From positions 1 to 64,000 of the forward strand of contig CAXHEX010000005.1 in NCBI GenBank assembly GCA_964016105.1: a DNA stretch of 64,000 bases. The letters run 5' to 3'. Source of the stretch: Ketobacter sp964016105. Lineage in GTDB: Bacteria; Pseudomonadota; Gammaproteobacteria; Pseudomonadales; Ketobacteraceae. This document shows positions 26,256-35,812 of this stretch, one piece after another. A program made the translations under genes and the position numbers. Position 1 is the stretch's first letter, and each line of letters begins with the position of its first letter. Below the pieces are notes generated by a model. The model had not been told where the DNA came from. It did not search any database and saw only the letters and a list, made by a program, of their open reading frames with translations.

Positions 26256-27293
26256 ATGTCAGACACAGCTAAAGCAGCAGAGCCCCTGGACTTAGCGCAA
26301 ATAAAAGCCTTAACCCCATTTAATGAGTTAATGGAACACCAATTCCAGGAAGCAATTAAATATTGTGAACGAATAACTGTACCGGCGAGAAAAAAACTAT
26401 TTAAACGGGGTGATCAAAATAGCCACTGGTATTATTTACTCAAGGGTGACATCAACCTGATTGACGACCTTTTTGAAGTCCGCAGCGTAAAAGCCAGTGA
26501 CCCTGCTTGCGTTTACACATTAGACGATCAAAACCCACACCATTTCTCCGCCATAACCACCTCGGAATGTCAGCTGCTGAAGGTGGAGAAAAAGCGACTG
26601 GACCTGGCAATGACCTGGGAGCAGGCTGGAGGCTATGACATCCAAAATAGCAGTGATGATGAGGCCGATTGGATGTCATCGTTACTGGAGTCTGAAGTGT
26701 TCGCTAATGTGCCTCTCGCCAACATGCAGCGCTTATTTAGCACGTTTAAAAATCTGAAAGCCCATAAGGATCAATACATCATTAAAGAAGGTGCTAGCGG
26801 CGATCGATTTTACGTGGTGGCAAGTGGCTACGCCCAAGTAACAAAGCGCACAGGGGAAAGCGATGAAGTCATCGCCAACCTCAGCCCAGGACAATTTTTT
26901 GGCGAAGAAGCACTGATAGGGGAAACAACCCGTAATGCCAGCGTGATGATGTTATGCGAAGGATCGCTAATGTATCTCGATAAAGAGGATTTCCAGAATT
27001 TATTGGAACAACCGGTGCTCAATAGAGTGCTGGAAAGTGAGTTATCAGAATTACAGAAAGATTTTAGCTCCCTCGAAATAGTGGATGTGAGGCTCTCTGG
27101 TGAATACCGGCATTTTCACCGGGAAAACAGCGTAAATATACCCCTCAACAAATTGCGTAGAGAACTGAACACATTTAACAAAGAATGCGCTTACCTGGTA
27201 GATGATAATGCTGGCCCCCGCAGCGAACTCGGCGTATATTTATTGATCAAAGCAGGTTTTCATGCCTACCTGCTCACTAATTCAAGCGACTGA
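26256..27293 (+). CDS. Tandem cyclic-nucleotide-binding protein with a rhodanese-like C-terminus lacking the catalytic cysteine
   Basis: 345 residues, no signal peptide or membrane helix. Two CRP-type beta-roll domains are visible. The first (about 20-115) is degenerate. The second (about 145-255) has a near-canonical phosphate-binding cassette, FFGEEALIGETTRNAS (214-229), with Glu217/218 and Arg226, so cAMP or cGMP binding is plausible. Residues 272-345 resemble a rhodanese domain (LEIVDVRLSGEYRHFH, NSVNIPLNKL), but the active-site CxxGxR reads DNAGPR: Asp317 replaces the sulfur-accepting cysteine. There is no DNA-binding domain. Start is the ATG at 26256 rather than the TTG two codons earlier. 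The partner or output is unknown. Confidence 0.78.
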   Translation: MSDTAKAAEPLDLAQIKALTPFNELMEHQFQEAIKYCERITVPARKKLFKRGDQNSHWYYLLKGDINLIDDLFEVRSVKASDPACVYTLDDQNPHHFSAITTSECQLLKVEKKRLDLAMTWEQAGGYDIQNSSDDEADWMSSLLESEVFANVPLANMQRLFSTFKNLKAHKDQYIIKEGASGDRFYVVASGYAQVTKRTGESDEVIANLSPGQFFGEEALIGETTRNASVMMLCEGSLMYLDKEDFQNLLEQPVLNRVLESELSELQKDFSSLEIVDVRLSGEYRHFHRENSVNIPLNKLRRELNTFNKECAYLVDDNAGPRSELGVYLLIKAGFHAYLLTNSSD

Positions 27294-27384
27294 CCATTCA
27301 AACCCGGTTATTTGTCAATTGGAGAGTGGGATTCCCGCGGCGGTGTGAATATACTTGTTGTCTCATTGGCCCGTAAGTTTACCC

Positions 27385-30213
27385 ATGCACACTGCCTTCA
27401 ACCCAACTCAGCACCGCGTATTTTCACAACTCTGGAGTCTGTGTGCTGCACTTTTGTTAATCGCCGTCGCAACCCCCTCCATGGCCAGCGTGGAATTACC
27501 GGGACCCAGGTACCACTTACAGATCACACAAAATACCCAATACTTTTATGATACTGATAATCTGTATCAAGTTCAGGATTTCCTTAACGAAGACCTCCTG
27601 CATCAGTTCACCCCAGCCAGAACTTCTGTACTGCAAATGGGCTACACCGATGCAACTCTATGGTTACGCCTGCAAATAATTAACCCCAACAAGCAAGGCC
27701 GCCCCTCCCTGCTATTTGTCAACCAGCCGAACATTGGTAAGCTCAGCGCTTTTAAGATACTCCCTGGAGAAATCATCCCGGTTGAATCTGCTGGCAATAT
27801 GCAACCCAAGGTCCACGGTATCGTCAGGCACAAAGCGCCGGTACTGCGACTTATGCTGGACCCGGATACCAGCAATGAATTTCTTATTGCGGTTGAATCA
27901 CCACAACAATTGGTATTCGCCCTCAACCTGGCAGATCCAGCCTCGTTTTATCAATTGCAGTTCGAAGAACAGCTCATCACCGGTTTAGGATTTGGCATCA
28001 CCCTGGCCATGTTTATCTTCGGTTTGGTTAGCTTCTCACTCAATCGCAACATCAACTACATGAATTTTGCCGGTAGCGCGCTGCTGATCAGCTTTTATGG
28101 TATGACCAGCCTTGGGTACATAGGGTACTATTGGTTGAGTGTCCCGGGCCTGCAGCTGCGACTGGAAAACTTCAGTTTGATCATGGTGTGTGTGGCACTA
28201 CTGCAAAGTAGCCGAATACTGTTCGAGTTGCCGCTCCACCACCAACGGCTGGACTCTCTGTTTCGCATCCTAATGCTTCTCTGCCTTTTATCTGCAGCAG
28301 CCAGCTTGGGGTTTCAAGCCAATTCATCCACCAAGCTTGCCAATCTGATGGCCATGCTAAGCCTGCCAATTGTCTGCTATGCCTCTTTGGTCAGGGCCAT
28401 AAATGGCAGCCTTCCAGCCAGAATCATGGTGCCATCAAGACTCCTGTTTATTGTAGTCAGCGTAATTATCGCTCAGAGCCTGGTGGGCGTGTTGATTTCC
28501 ACCAGCGAGACACAATGGTGGCTGCTGAGCACACTTCTATTGGATTGCTTAGCGAGCTTAGTGGCCTTGAGCTGGGACCAAAAAATACGTAACAAAGCAC
28601 AAGTTGATGAGCGACAGACCGCTGCCATTGCCGTGGCAAAAAAACGTGCAAAAGGTGAGTTTCTGTCTCAGATCAGCCATGAAATTCGCACCCCCATGAA
28701 TGGCATTCTGGGAATGGCGGAATTGTTGGAAGATTCTAAGTTGTCCCATACCCAACTGGACTATGTCCGCACCATTAACGCTTCTGGCAATAACCTGCTG
28801 AAAATCCTCGATGACATATTGGATTTTTCTAAAATTGAAACGGGAAAGATGACCCTGGACATGACGTCCTTTGACATCGTTTCCATGCTCAGTGAATGCA
28901 TCGAAATGTTCAAACATCGGGCTGAAGAAAAAGACCTGGAGCTTATCACTCACGTTCAAAACGATGTACCCACCCAGGTCAAAGGGGACCCATCCCGTAC
29001 CCGACAAATTCTTGCCAATTTAGTATCAAACGCCATCAAGTATACAGACCGAGGTGACGTGGTAATCACCATCAGCAAAGACCCCCAGAGGGGTATCCAT
29101 CACCTGCTTTTTGAGGTGAAAGACACCGGCATTGGGGTGAGCAAAGATCAACTGGAGCAACTGATCAATTGTGACTCGCTGCCATCCAACCATATCGACA
29201 ATCACGGGCTTGGCATACCCATATCTCAACAATTAATCCGTATGATGGGCGGCAAATTCGGAGCAGAAAGCCAACTCAACAAAGGCAGCACCTTCTGGTT
29301 TAGCATTCCATTGGAACCCGACCCTGACGGTCAAAACTCGCCGTTGATCGCAGAACAGTTACACGGATTGCGGCTTCTCATCGTGGATGATAACGCCTCC
29401 TGCAGATTAGTGATCCAACAACAGGCCAGCAGCTGGGGCATGACCGTATCCACCGCGGTGAACGGTCGCCAGGCTTTAGCATTTATCCACAATCAAACCA
29501 CCATTAACGAACCCTATGATGTGGTGATTCTGGATCACGAGATGCCCGGAATGAATGGCATGGAGCTGGCGGTACGAATGAAAGAAGACGCCATCATCAA
29601 CAACGAACCTCTGGTACTCATGCTAACCGGCCTGGGGATGGCACCCAGTGCAACAGCCGCTCGCAATGCTGGCATCCGGCGCGTGATAAGCAAGCCTGTT
29701 ACCGGGCGCCATCTTAGAGCGACCCTTCTGGAAGAATTGGCCCACTTACGCCGTATTGTAAATAGCCATGACGCACAGCCAACGGAGCAAGGCAACCTGG
29801 CCAACAAGCGAGTTCTGGTGGCAGAAGATCACCACCTTTCGCAAAAGGTGGTGAAAGGCATGCTGAAACGGCTGGGGATGGAGTCGGTCACCGTAGAAAC
29901 CGGCCTGGCGGCACTAAAAAAGGTGAAAGAAGAACATTTCGATTTAATTTTAATGGATTGCGAAATGCCGGAAATGAACGGCTTCGACGCCACCCGTGCC
30001 ATTCGATTGTGGGAGCAGGAAAACCAGCGTAACGAAACCCCCATAATAGCACTAACTGCCCATATCATGGACGAACACAAAGAACGCAGCATGGAATGCG
30101 GTATGAATGCCCACTTGGCGAAACCCGTTGAAATGAGCGAACTGCGTGACCTGGTACTGCGTTGGACCCGTCACCCCGCTGCCAGCAACGAAGGCCACCG
30201 AGTCATTCCCTAA
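27385..30213 (+). CDS. Hybrid sensor histidine kinase with 7TMR-DISM sensor and two receiver domains
   Basis: 942 residues: signal peptide (1-35), periplasmic 7TMR-DISM extracellular domain (about 40-190), seven-helix DISM membrane domain (about 195-395), HisKA with His432 in SHEIRTPMNG, HATPase_c (about 540-655), then two receivers with Asp717 (ILDHEMPG) and Asp858 (LMDCEMPE). There is no Hpt domain, so a separate phosphotransfer protein or response regulator is needed. The ATP-lid is odd: between DTGIG and GLGIPIS the usual LFQPFTQ segment is replaced by QLINCDSLPSN, and the loop is shortened. The ATG at 27385 gives a proper signal peptide; a TTG ten codons upstream is the alternative. Convergent with the AAA gene, seven bases apart. 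Confidence 0.88.
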   Translation: MHTAFNPTQHRVFSQLWSLCAALLLIAVATPSMASVELPGPRYHLQITQNTQYFYDTDNLYQVQDFLNEDLLHQFTPARTSVLQMGYTDATLWLRLQIINPNKQGRPSLLFVNQPNIGKLSAFKILPGEIIPVESAGNMQPKVHGIVRHKAPVLRLMLDPDTSNEFLIAVESPQQLVFALNLADPASFYQLQFEEQLITGLGFGITLAMFIFGLVSFSLNRNINYMNFAGSALLISFYGMTSLGYIGYYWLSVPGLQLRLENFSLIMVCVALLQSSRILFELPLHHQRLDSLFRILMLLCLLSAAASLGFQANSSTKLANLMAMLSLPIVCYASLVRAINGSLPARIMVPSRLLFIVVSVIIAQSLVGVLISTSETQWWLLSTLLLDCLASLVALSWDQKIRNKAQVDERQTAAIAVAKKRAKGEFLSQISHEIRTPMNGILGMAELLEDSKLSHTQLDYVRTINASGNNLLKILDDILDFSKIETGKMTLDMTSFDIVSMLSECIEMFKHRAEEKDLELITHVQNDVPTQVKGDPSRTRQILANLVSNAIKYTDRGDVVITISKDPQRGIHHLLFEVKDTGIGVSKDQLEQLINCDSLPSNHIDNHGLGIPISQQLIRMMGGKFGAESQLNKGSTFWFSIPLEPDPDGQNSPLIAEQLHGLRLLIVDDNASCRLVIQQQASSWGMTVSTAVNGRQALAFIHNQTTINEPYDVVILDHEMPGMNGMELAVRMKEDAIINNEPLVLMLTGLGMAPSATAARNAGIRRVISKPVTGRHLRATLLEELAHLRRIVNSHDAQPTEQGNLANKRVLVAEDHHLSQKVVKGMLKRLGMESVTVETGLAALKKVKEEHFDLILMDCEMPEMNGFDATRAIRLWEQENQRNETPIIALTAHIMDEHKERSMECGMNAHLAKPVEMSELRDLVLRWTRHPAASNEGHRVIP

Positions 30214-30220
30214 CTCAACA

Positions 30221-31702
30221 CTAATTAGCCAGCACCGCCCTTTCCCGAGCCCAATCTCGCAACCATTCAATCTGTTCGTCCATCACCACTGACAACGGGC
30301 GAGTGGATGATATCTCCTGCAACAGATGGTCCGTGTCCAGGTTCACCTCCTCTGACTGGCAGCGATAGAGGGCAGACACCACCACCTGCTCTATCTCCGC
30401 TCCCGAAAACCCGTCACTGGACAGAGCCAGCGCATTTAAATCCAGACTGGAACTATTTTGTCCACGCTTGGTTAGATGAATGGAAAAAATGTCTCGACGT
30501 ACCTCTTGGCTGGGTAAATCAACAAAAAAGATTTCGTCCAGCCTGCCCTTACGTATCAACTCCGGTGGCAGCAGTGATATATCGTTGGAGGTGGCCACAA
30601 TAAATACCGCTGATTTTCGCTCCGCCATCCAAGTCAACAGCGCCCCCAACAATCGCTTTGAGGTACCATTATCTGAGCTATCCACAGTGAACGCTTTTTC
30701 AATTTCATCCAGCCAGAGCACACAGGGTGCCAAACTGTCAGCTAAGTCGAGGGACTCACGCAAGTTGCGCTCTGTTTCTCCAATAAACTTATTGTACAAC
30801 GCAGCCACATCCATACGCAGCAGGGGTATACCCCATGTACCCGCCACCGCCCTGGCAGCGAGACTTTTGCCACCACCCTGGACCCCGAGCAGTAAAACTC
30901 CCTTGGGATAGTCCAGGTTCGAATCAGATGGAACCAGAAAATGTTGTTGTCGCTTCGCCAACCAGGCTTTCAGATTATCCAGTCCCCCCACTGATGCAAA
31001 GCTGGAGGTGTCGTACTCGTAACTCAATACTCCGTCTTTTCCCAACAGTTCAAACTTCGATTGGTTTAGCTGGGGTATATCGGTCTCCGTTATGGCACCA
31101 TCGTCAAAAATGACTCCATGGGCTAAACGGCGAGCATCGGAAAAAGTAAGACCCCGCAAATTCGCCACCAACTTTGATAAAGTGCGGTTATCGGTTTTGA
31201 CTTTTTTACCCAGGTTTTGATTGGACCAATGGCTGGCTTCTTCTTTTATTAAATGCATTAACTGATCATCATTGGGCAGCGATAACGACATGCTGGCACT
31301 GTAACTCTGCAATTCCGGCGGCAACTTACAACGGTGGCTTAAAAGAATTAGCCTGTTGCCATTGGGAACGTGGCCCATGGCAATTTCTTTCAGCAATCGA
31401 ACATGGAGTGGCTGCTCACATAAGAAAGGATGGAAATCACAAAGAACATAGATGCCCCCATCTCCAGCTTTTTTGATGTGTCGAAGCACCGCCTGGGGAT
31501 CATGGTTAATGGGCTTAGCCTCATCCAATACCATATCAACCCGCCGCAGCCCTTCGGATACTGACCACTGATAGACCAACTGATTCAACTTTATGCCCGC
31601 CCGTTGAATCAGCTCCATGGCTCGTGGCTCTTCAAAGGTTTCAAGCACAATCAGCGGTACCTTGGACGCCAACATAATTTCCAGGTCAACCAAATCGGGC
31701 AT
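30221..31702 (-). CDS. Ycf46-like AAA ATPase
   Basis: 493 residues. The N-terminal half (1-220) is a Ycf46-type domain. The AAA module follows the marker SVGGLDNLKAWL: Walker A GVQGGGKS at 273-280, Walker B VLWLDEIEKA with Asp332 and Glu333, and an RKGRLDEIF sensor/arginine-finger region near 380. A small C-terminal lid ends at about 470. Related proteins in cyanobacteria and plastids are linked to growth under carbon limitation, but no general biochemical role is settled. SD GAGGTGA precedes the ATG. It follows a small lipoprotein gene on the same strand by 14 bases, so the two are probably co-transcribed. Confidence 0.85.
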   Translation of the reverse strand: MPDLVDLEIMLASKVPLIVLETFEEPRAMELIQRAGIKLNQLVYQWSVSEGLRRVDMVLDEAKPINHDPQAVLRHIKKAGDGGIYVLCDFHPFLCEQPLHVRLLKEIAMGHVPNGNRLILLSHRCKLPPELQSYSASMSLSLPNDDQLMHLIKEEASHWSNQNLGKKVKTDNRTLSKLVANLRGLTFSDARRLAHGVIFDDGAITETDIPQLNQSKFELLGKDGVLSYEYDTSSFASVGGLDNLKAWLAKRQQHFLVPSDSNLDYPKGVLLLGVQGGGKSLAARAVAGTWGIPLLRMDVAALYNKFIGETERNLRESLDLADSLAPCVLWLDEIEKAFTVDSSDNGTSKRLLGALLTWMAERKSAVFIVATSNDISLLPPELIRKGRLDEIFFVDLPSQEVRRDIFSIHLTKRGQNSSSLDLNALALSSDGFSGAEIEQVVVSALYRCQSEEVNLDTDHLLQEISSTRPLSVVMDEQIEWLRDWARERAVLAN

Positions 31703-31716
31703 TGCTTCACCTCTTA

Positions 31717-32064
31717 TTAAATATCGGGGTTTTCGTAAAACACGTAGCTAGTGGAATAGTCACTTATTTCAAAATAGACCTTTTTCTCGCCAGGGTCTTT
31801 TTTATAATTTTGATTCATATCCAGAATGCCATAACCAAAACGATAGGGCCTGGCACCGGAGCCCGAAGTGGCGCTGGCGGTGGTTAATTTATCAATTTTA
31901 ATAAAACGTTTAACTAACTTGTCACCGGCGTACACATCCAGCACGCCATCGGTACCGGTCCAGTTTTGTATGGCCCTTCCCAGGCTATTTTGAGTTTCCT
32001 GGGTGCATCCGCCCAACAAAGCCATCCCTAACGCTGATAGAGCTATATAATTCCTGACCAACAT
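31717..32064 (-). CDS. Small lipoprotein of unknown function
   Basis: 115 residues. A type II signal peptide ends in a lipobox, LLGGC, so lipid attachment is predicted at Cys20. The mature part (GTDGVLDVYAGDKLVKRFIKI, FGYGILDMNQNYKKDPGEKK, YVFYENPDI) looks like a single compact beta-rich domain; I do not recognise the family. SD AAGGAGA lies just before the ATG. It is the first gene of a probable two-gene unit with the AAA ATPase 14 bases downstream, and is divergent from coq7. The cytosolic ATPase and this envelope protein need not interact physically. Confidence 0.75.
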   Translation of the reverse strand: MLVRNYIALSALGMALLGGCTQETQNSLGRAIQNWTGTDGVLDVYAGDKLVKRFIKIDKLTTASATSGSGARPYRFGYGILDMNQNYKKDPGEKKVYFEISDYSTSYVFYENPDI

Positions 32065-32169
32065 ACCATCTCCTTAGATTGTCATGAATGAGGCCATCAC
32101 TGGTGTTCACAGAAGGCCTGGGGACACTATAATAGCGTGTCTAAACTTAAGATTGTCCAGGAGTAGTGG

Positions 32170-32826
32170 ATGTCAGGAAAACAGGCTCAACGCCATTTTA
32201 GCCTCTTTGACCGCTTCATTAGCCAAGCGGACAATGCCCTGCGCACGGTAGCCGGAGGCCATCCCGGAACCCAACGGGAAAACCCCGTGGAAGGAACCGT
32301 CATTCCTCAGCTCAGCGACAGCCAACGTCGCCATGTGGCCGGGCTAATGCGGGTAAACCACACTGGGGAAGTCTGCGCCCAGGCCCTCTATCAAGGCCAG
32401 GCCACCACTGCGCGATTGCCTAGGATACGTCGGCAAATGGAGCTATCAGCTCAAGAGGAAGAAGATCATTTAGCATGGTGTGAGCAACGCCTGAGCGAGC
32501 TCAACGGCCGAACCAGTCTATTGAACCCCGTTTGGTACGGGCTATCATTTGGTATCGGTGCCACGGCCGGTGCCATTGGAGATCGCTGGAGCTTGGGTTT
32601 CGTGGAAGAAACGGAACATCAAGTTTGTGCCCACCTGCAAAACCATATGGATCAACTTCCGGAAACGGACGAAAGAAGTCGCAAAATTCTGGAAAAGATG
32701 CACGATGATGAGGCCCATCACGCCCAAACCGCCCGCAAAGCGGGGGCCACACGCTTACCGACTTCTGTTAGAAAACTTATGTCCGCTGTGTCTAAAGTGA
32801 TGACAGTCACAGCCTACCGGATCTAA
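32170..32826 (+). CDS. coq7: 2-polyprenyl-3-methyl-6-methoxy-1,4-benzoquinone hydroxylase (ubiquinone biosynthesis)
   Basis: Di-iron hydroxylase adding the last ring hydroxyl in ubiquinone synthesis. 218 residues, normal for the Pseudomonas-type CoQ7. The metal ligands are present in order: Glu in VNHTGEVCA, the EEEDH block, Glu in ETEHQVCAH and Glu/His in HDDEAHH. A strong SD (AGGAGTA) precedes the ATG. It is a single gene, divergent from the lipoprotein/AAA unit, and followed by a histidine kinase gene. Its presence indicates aerobic ubiquinone synthesis. Confidence 0.95.
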   Translation: MSGKQAQRHFSLFDRFISQADNALRTVAGGHPGTQRENPVEGTVIPQLSDSQRRHVAGLMRVNHTGEVCAQALYQGQATTARLPRIRRQMELSAQEEEDHLAWCEQRLSELNGRTSLLNPVWYGLSFGIGATAGAIGDRWSLGFVEETEHQVCAHLQNHMDQLPETDERSRKILEKMHDDEAHHAQTARKAGATRLPTSVRKLMSAVSKVMTVTAYRI

Positions 32827-32910
32827 TTAATATGGAATTTAGGGATGAATAATATTTACTCAGACTGGCTTAAGTTACGGCTCTCCACCCGACAAACCCG
32901 AGTTTGAAGA

Positions 32911-35664
32911 TTGTTTAGGCAAGTCACCCTTCTTTGCCTGCAGGGTCTTTTCTGGCTGTGCCTCAGCGCAGGGCACGCCAGTGCCAGCATGGTATTGCCC
33001 CCGGGGTTTGACTATGCCAAAACGGGTAATAAGCTGGAATACCTCATGGAGCAACGGGGTCTGCTGGACTTAAACCAAGTCAAGACCAGTGACCGCTGGC
33101 AGGCCATGGAGAAAATATACCCCAGCTTCGGGTTTACCAACAAAGCGCTGTGGCTTCGGCTTACCCTGACCAACACGGGTGATTCTCGACCTTATGTGGT
33201 ACGACTGGAGTACCCTCTTCTTGACCACGTGGAATTCTATCAACCGGGCCCAAACAACTACATAATGACCCGGGGCGGAGATCAACTGCCGTTTCGTGAA
33301 AGGGTGCTAAAAGACCGTTATTTTTCTTACCCCGTAGAATTGGAGAAAGATGAAACCAAAACCCTATACTGGCGGGTTAAAAGCCGTGACACACTAATTG
33401 TACCTGTAAGCGTGTCTACGCTTGAGCGTTATCAGGCCGACCAAAGTTTCTCCCTGCTATTCTTTGGCATGTATTACGGCGCCATCATAATCATTCTGCT
33501 GTTCAATTCCTTCCTCTACGTATTTCTACGCCAAACTGCGCAGCTCTATTACGTGGTGATATTAGCTAGCTACGCATTCTTGGAACTCTCCCTCAATGGC
33601 ACCGGAAACATGTACCTGTGGGGTGACAATCCAGAGTTAACGAAATGGATAAGACCCCTGGCCATCAGTTCCATCAGTGTTTTCATGGTGAAGCTCACGG
33701 GTGCCTACTTTGGTCTAAATAAAATTACGGTCGCCAAATTGGATTTAGAAATAGCTGCCTATTGTCTGGGCGTAATCACGATTATTTCGATTCTGGTCAC
33801 GCCATTTGATCTCAGCATTCGTATCGCCATGTTCAACCTGGCCATTACATTTCCTTCAGTAATTGCAGTGGCCCTAAATCAACTTAAGTTAGGCAACCAC
33901 GCCGCCAAGTACTATTTAATCGGCTGGAGCGGTGCCATTGGTGGTGGCTTACTCAATATTGGACGGGCCTTCGACCTGCTGCCAGTGAACTTCCTTACCA
34001 CATACGGTTCCCAAATCGGCTCGCTTAGCACACTGTTGATTCTGAGCATGGGCCTCACCGACCAATTTAGAGAGTTTTATCGCACCAGAGAACGCAAAAA
34101 AGAGCTGATAATCCAACAGCAGGAAGAACTAAACCGACAATTGGATGTGGCGGTACAGGAGCGCACGCGGGCATTGGAAGAAAAAACTCGAGAAGCCCAA
34201 AAAGCCCAACAACTGGCGGAACAAGCCCTTGAAGCTAAAAGCCAGTTTTTAGCCACCATGAGCCACGAAATCCGCACCCCCATGAATGGCATACTGGGCA
34301 TCACTGATCTGCTCATGGATACCAGGCTCAATTCACAACAACAGAACCTGGTGAATACCATAAAACACTCGGGCGATGCACTGGTCACTATCATGAATGA
34401 CCTGCTGGACTACTCCAGAATTGAAGCGGGTAAATTACCCCTGGAAAACATTGAATTCAACCTGCGCAATTTATTGGACCAGTGTATCGCCCTGTTCGCC
34501 CACTCCGACCAAAGCAAACCAGTCAGGGTTATTCTCCATGTTTGTCCCCATACCCCCAACATCACTCGCGGTGACCCTACCCGTTTACGCCAGGTGATCA
34601 TGAACCTCCTGGGTAACGCCATCAAATTCACCCACAAAGGCCATGTGATTTTGCGATCGCAATACCGCTTGTCCAGCGGCGAGCTCACCATCAGCGTAGA
34701 AGACACTGGCATAGGAATAGATAGACAGCACCAAAACCGATTGTTCCAGTCATTCACCCAGGCAGACTCATCCACCACCCGCCGGTTTGGTGGAACGGGG
34801 CTGGGACTGGCCATCAGCCAATCTTTGGTACAGCTGATGGGCGGATGTATTGATCTCGAAAGCGAGCCAGGAGAAGGCAGCCGATTCTGGTTTAACATAA
34901 GAATGCCTTCCATCGAAGCGGTGGAAGAAGTCTTGGAAATTGCACACAAAAAAGTCTTGATACTGGATCCGTCCAAGGAAACTGAGCGCAGCCTATACGA
35001 CTTTGCACTTACCTGGAATATGCAGCCACTTCTGCCCGAAGAACCCAATCTGGATTCTCCACCGGATATCATCATCTGCAATCAGCAACTGGCAATAACG
35101 TTAACCGAAGAGCAACAACAGTGTCCCTGCGTTCACATCCACACCGCTCCGCGGGAAGACTTAAATCCGAGCAACAGCGTGAGCGAGCCCATCAGCCATG
35201 GACATCTGCTCCACGCCATACTGATTCAACTCATCGGTCACAATAAACCCCATCAGCGAAGACATCCAAAGCGTGACTACAGCCCTCTGCGGGTGCTGGT
35301 GGCGGAAGATAATATGGTGAATCAAATGGTAATCAGGGGGCTTCTTAACAAATTCAACATTACGCCACATATTGCCAATGATGGCCAGGAAGCGGTTAAT
35401 CGAGTCATTTCTTCGCACACGCCCTTTGATTTAATTTTAATGGACTGCGAAATGCCTAACCTGGATGGCTACCAAGCCACACAACAATTGCGCAACAACC
35501 CAGCTTGCCGCACAACCCGTATCGTGGGGTTGAGCGCCCACGCCATGCAGGAACACCGGGATGCGGGCCTGGATGCCGGTATGGCGGCCTTCATCACCAA
35601 ACCCGTCAACACGGATACCTTGGCGGAAGAACTGTCCATTACCCTAAAACAGAAATTAAATTGA
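32911..35664 (+). CDS. Hybrid sensor histidine kinase with 7TMR-DISM sensor, pseudo-receiver and receiver
   Basis: 917 residues: a short signal peptide (1-26), DISM extracellular domain (about 30-185), seven membrane helices (about 190-385), a coiled coil (about 390-440), HisKA with His452 in SHEIRTPMNG, a full HATPase_c (N box GNAIKF, DTGIGI, LFQSFTQADSS, GLGLAIS), then a degenerate receiver (about 685-780) and a true receiver with Asp845 (LMDCEMPN). The start is TTG at 32911: an in-frame stop lies two codons upstream, and later ATGs would destroy the signal peptide. It has the same overall plan as the kinase at 27385-30213. No Hpt protein is nearby. Confidence 0.88.
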   Translation: MFRQVTLLCLQGLFWLCLSAGHASASMVLPPGFDYAKTGNKLEYLMEQRGLLDLNQVKTSDRWQAMEKIYPSFGFTNKALWLRLTLTNTGDSRPYVVRLEYPLLDHVEFYQPGPNNYIMTRGGDQLPFRERVLKDRYFSYPVELEKDETKTLYWRVKSRDTLIVPVSVSTLERYQADQSFSLLFFGMYYGAIIIILLFNSFLYVFLRQTAQLYYVVILASYAFLELSLNGTGNMYLWGDNPELTKWIRPLAISSISVFMVKLTGAYFGLNKITVAKLDLEIAAYCLGVITIISILVTPFDLSIRIAMFNLAITFPSVIAVALNQLKLGNHAAKYYLIGWSGAIGGGLLNIGRAFDLLPVNFLTTYGSQIGSLSTLLILSMGLTDQFREFYRTRERKKELIIQQQEELNRQLDVAVQERTRALEEKTREAQKAQQLAEQALEAKSQFLATMSHEIRTPMNGILGITDLLMDTRLNSQQQNLVNTIKHSGDALVTIMNDLLDYSRIEAGKLPLENIEFNLRNLLDQCIALFAHSDQSKPVRVILHVCPHTPNITRGDPTRLRQVIMNLLGNAIKFTHKGHVILRSQYRLSSGELTISVEDTGIGIDRQHQNRLFQSFTQADSSTTRRFGGTGLGLAISQSLVQLMGGCIDLESEPGEGSRFWFNIRMPSIEAVEEVLEIAHKKVLILDPSKETERSLYDFALTWNMQPLLPEEPNLDSPPDIIICNQQLAITLTEEQQQCPCVHIHTAPREDLNPSNSVSEPISHGHLLHAILIQLIGHNKPHQRRHPKRDYSPLRVLVAEDNMVNQMVIRGLLNKFNITPHIANDGQEAVNRVISSHTPFDLILMDCEMPNLDGYQATQQLRNNPACRTTRIVGLSAHAMQEHRDAGLDAGMAAFITKPVNTDTLAEELSITLKQKLN

Positions 35665-35812
35665 AAGTTTCACCAAAATGTAAAAGTTTTCCCTTCACTT
35701 TTTGCTAGTTCTGTTACAATTAACGACAAATTGTGAGCGCTATGTAAATCAGCAGCTCATGGAGCTAGCGAAAGCAACGCTTTCCAAAATAACAAATAGA
35801 CCATCAGGACCT

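Noticed and set aside
35733..35747. A further GTGA/GTAA pair at 11-bp spacing near minC
   Set aside because: Only one of the two half-sites matches, so it does not support the same regulator acting on minCDE.
35702..35812. N-terminal extension of MinC from TTG 35702 or ATG 35759
   Set aside because: The added residues are not MinC-like and the upstream codons lack an SD; the region also contains promoter-like sequence.
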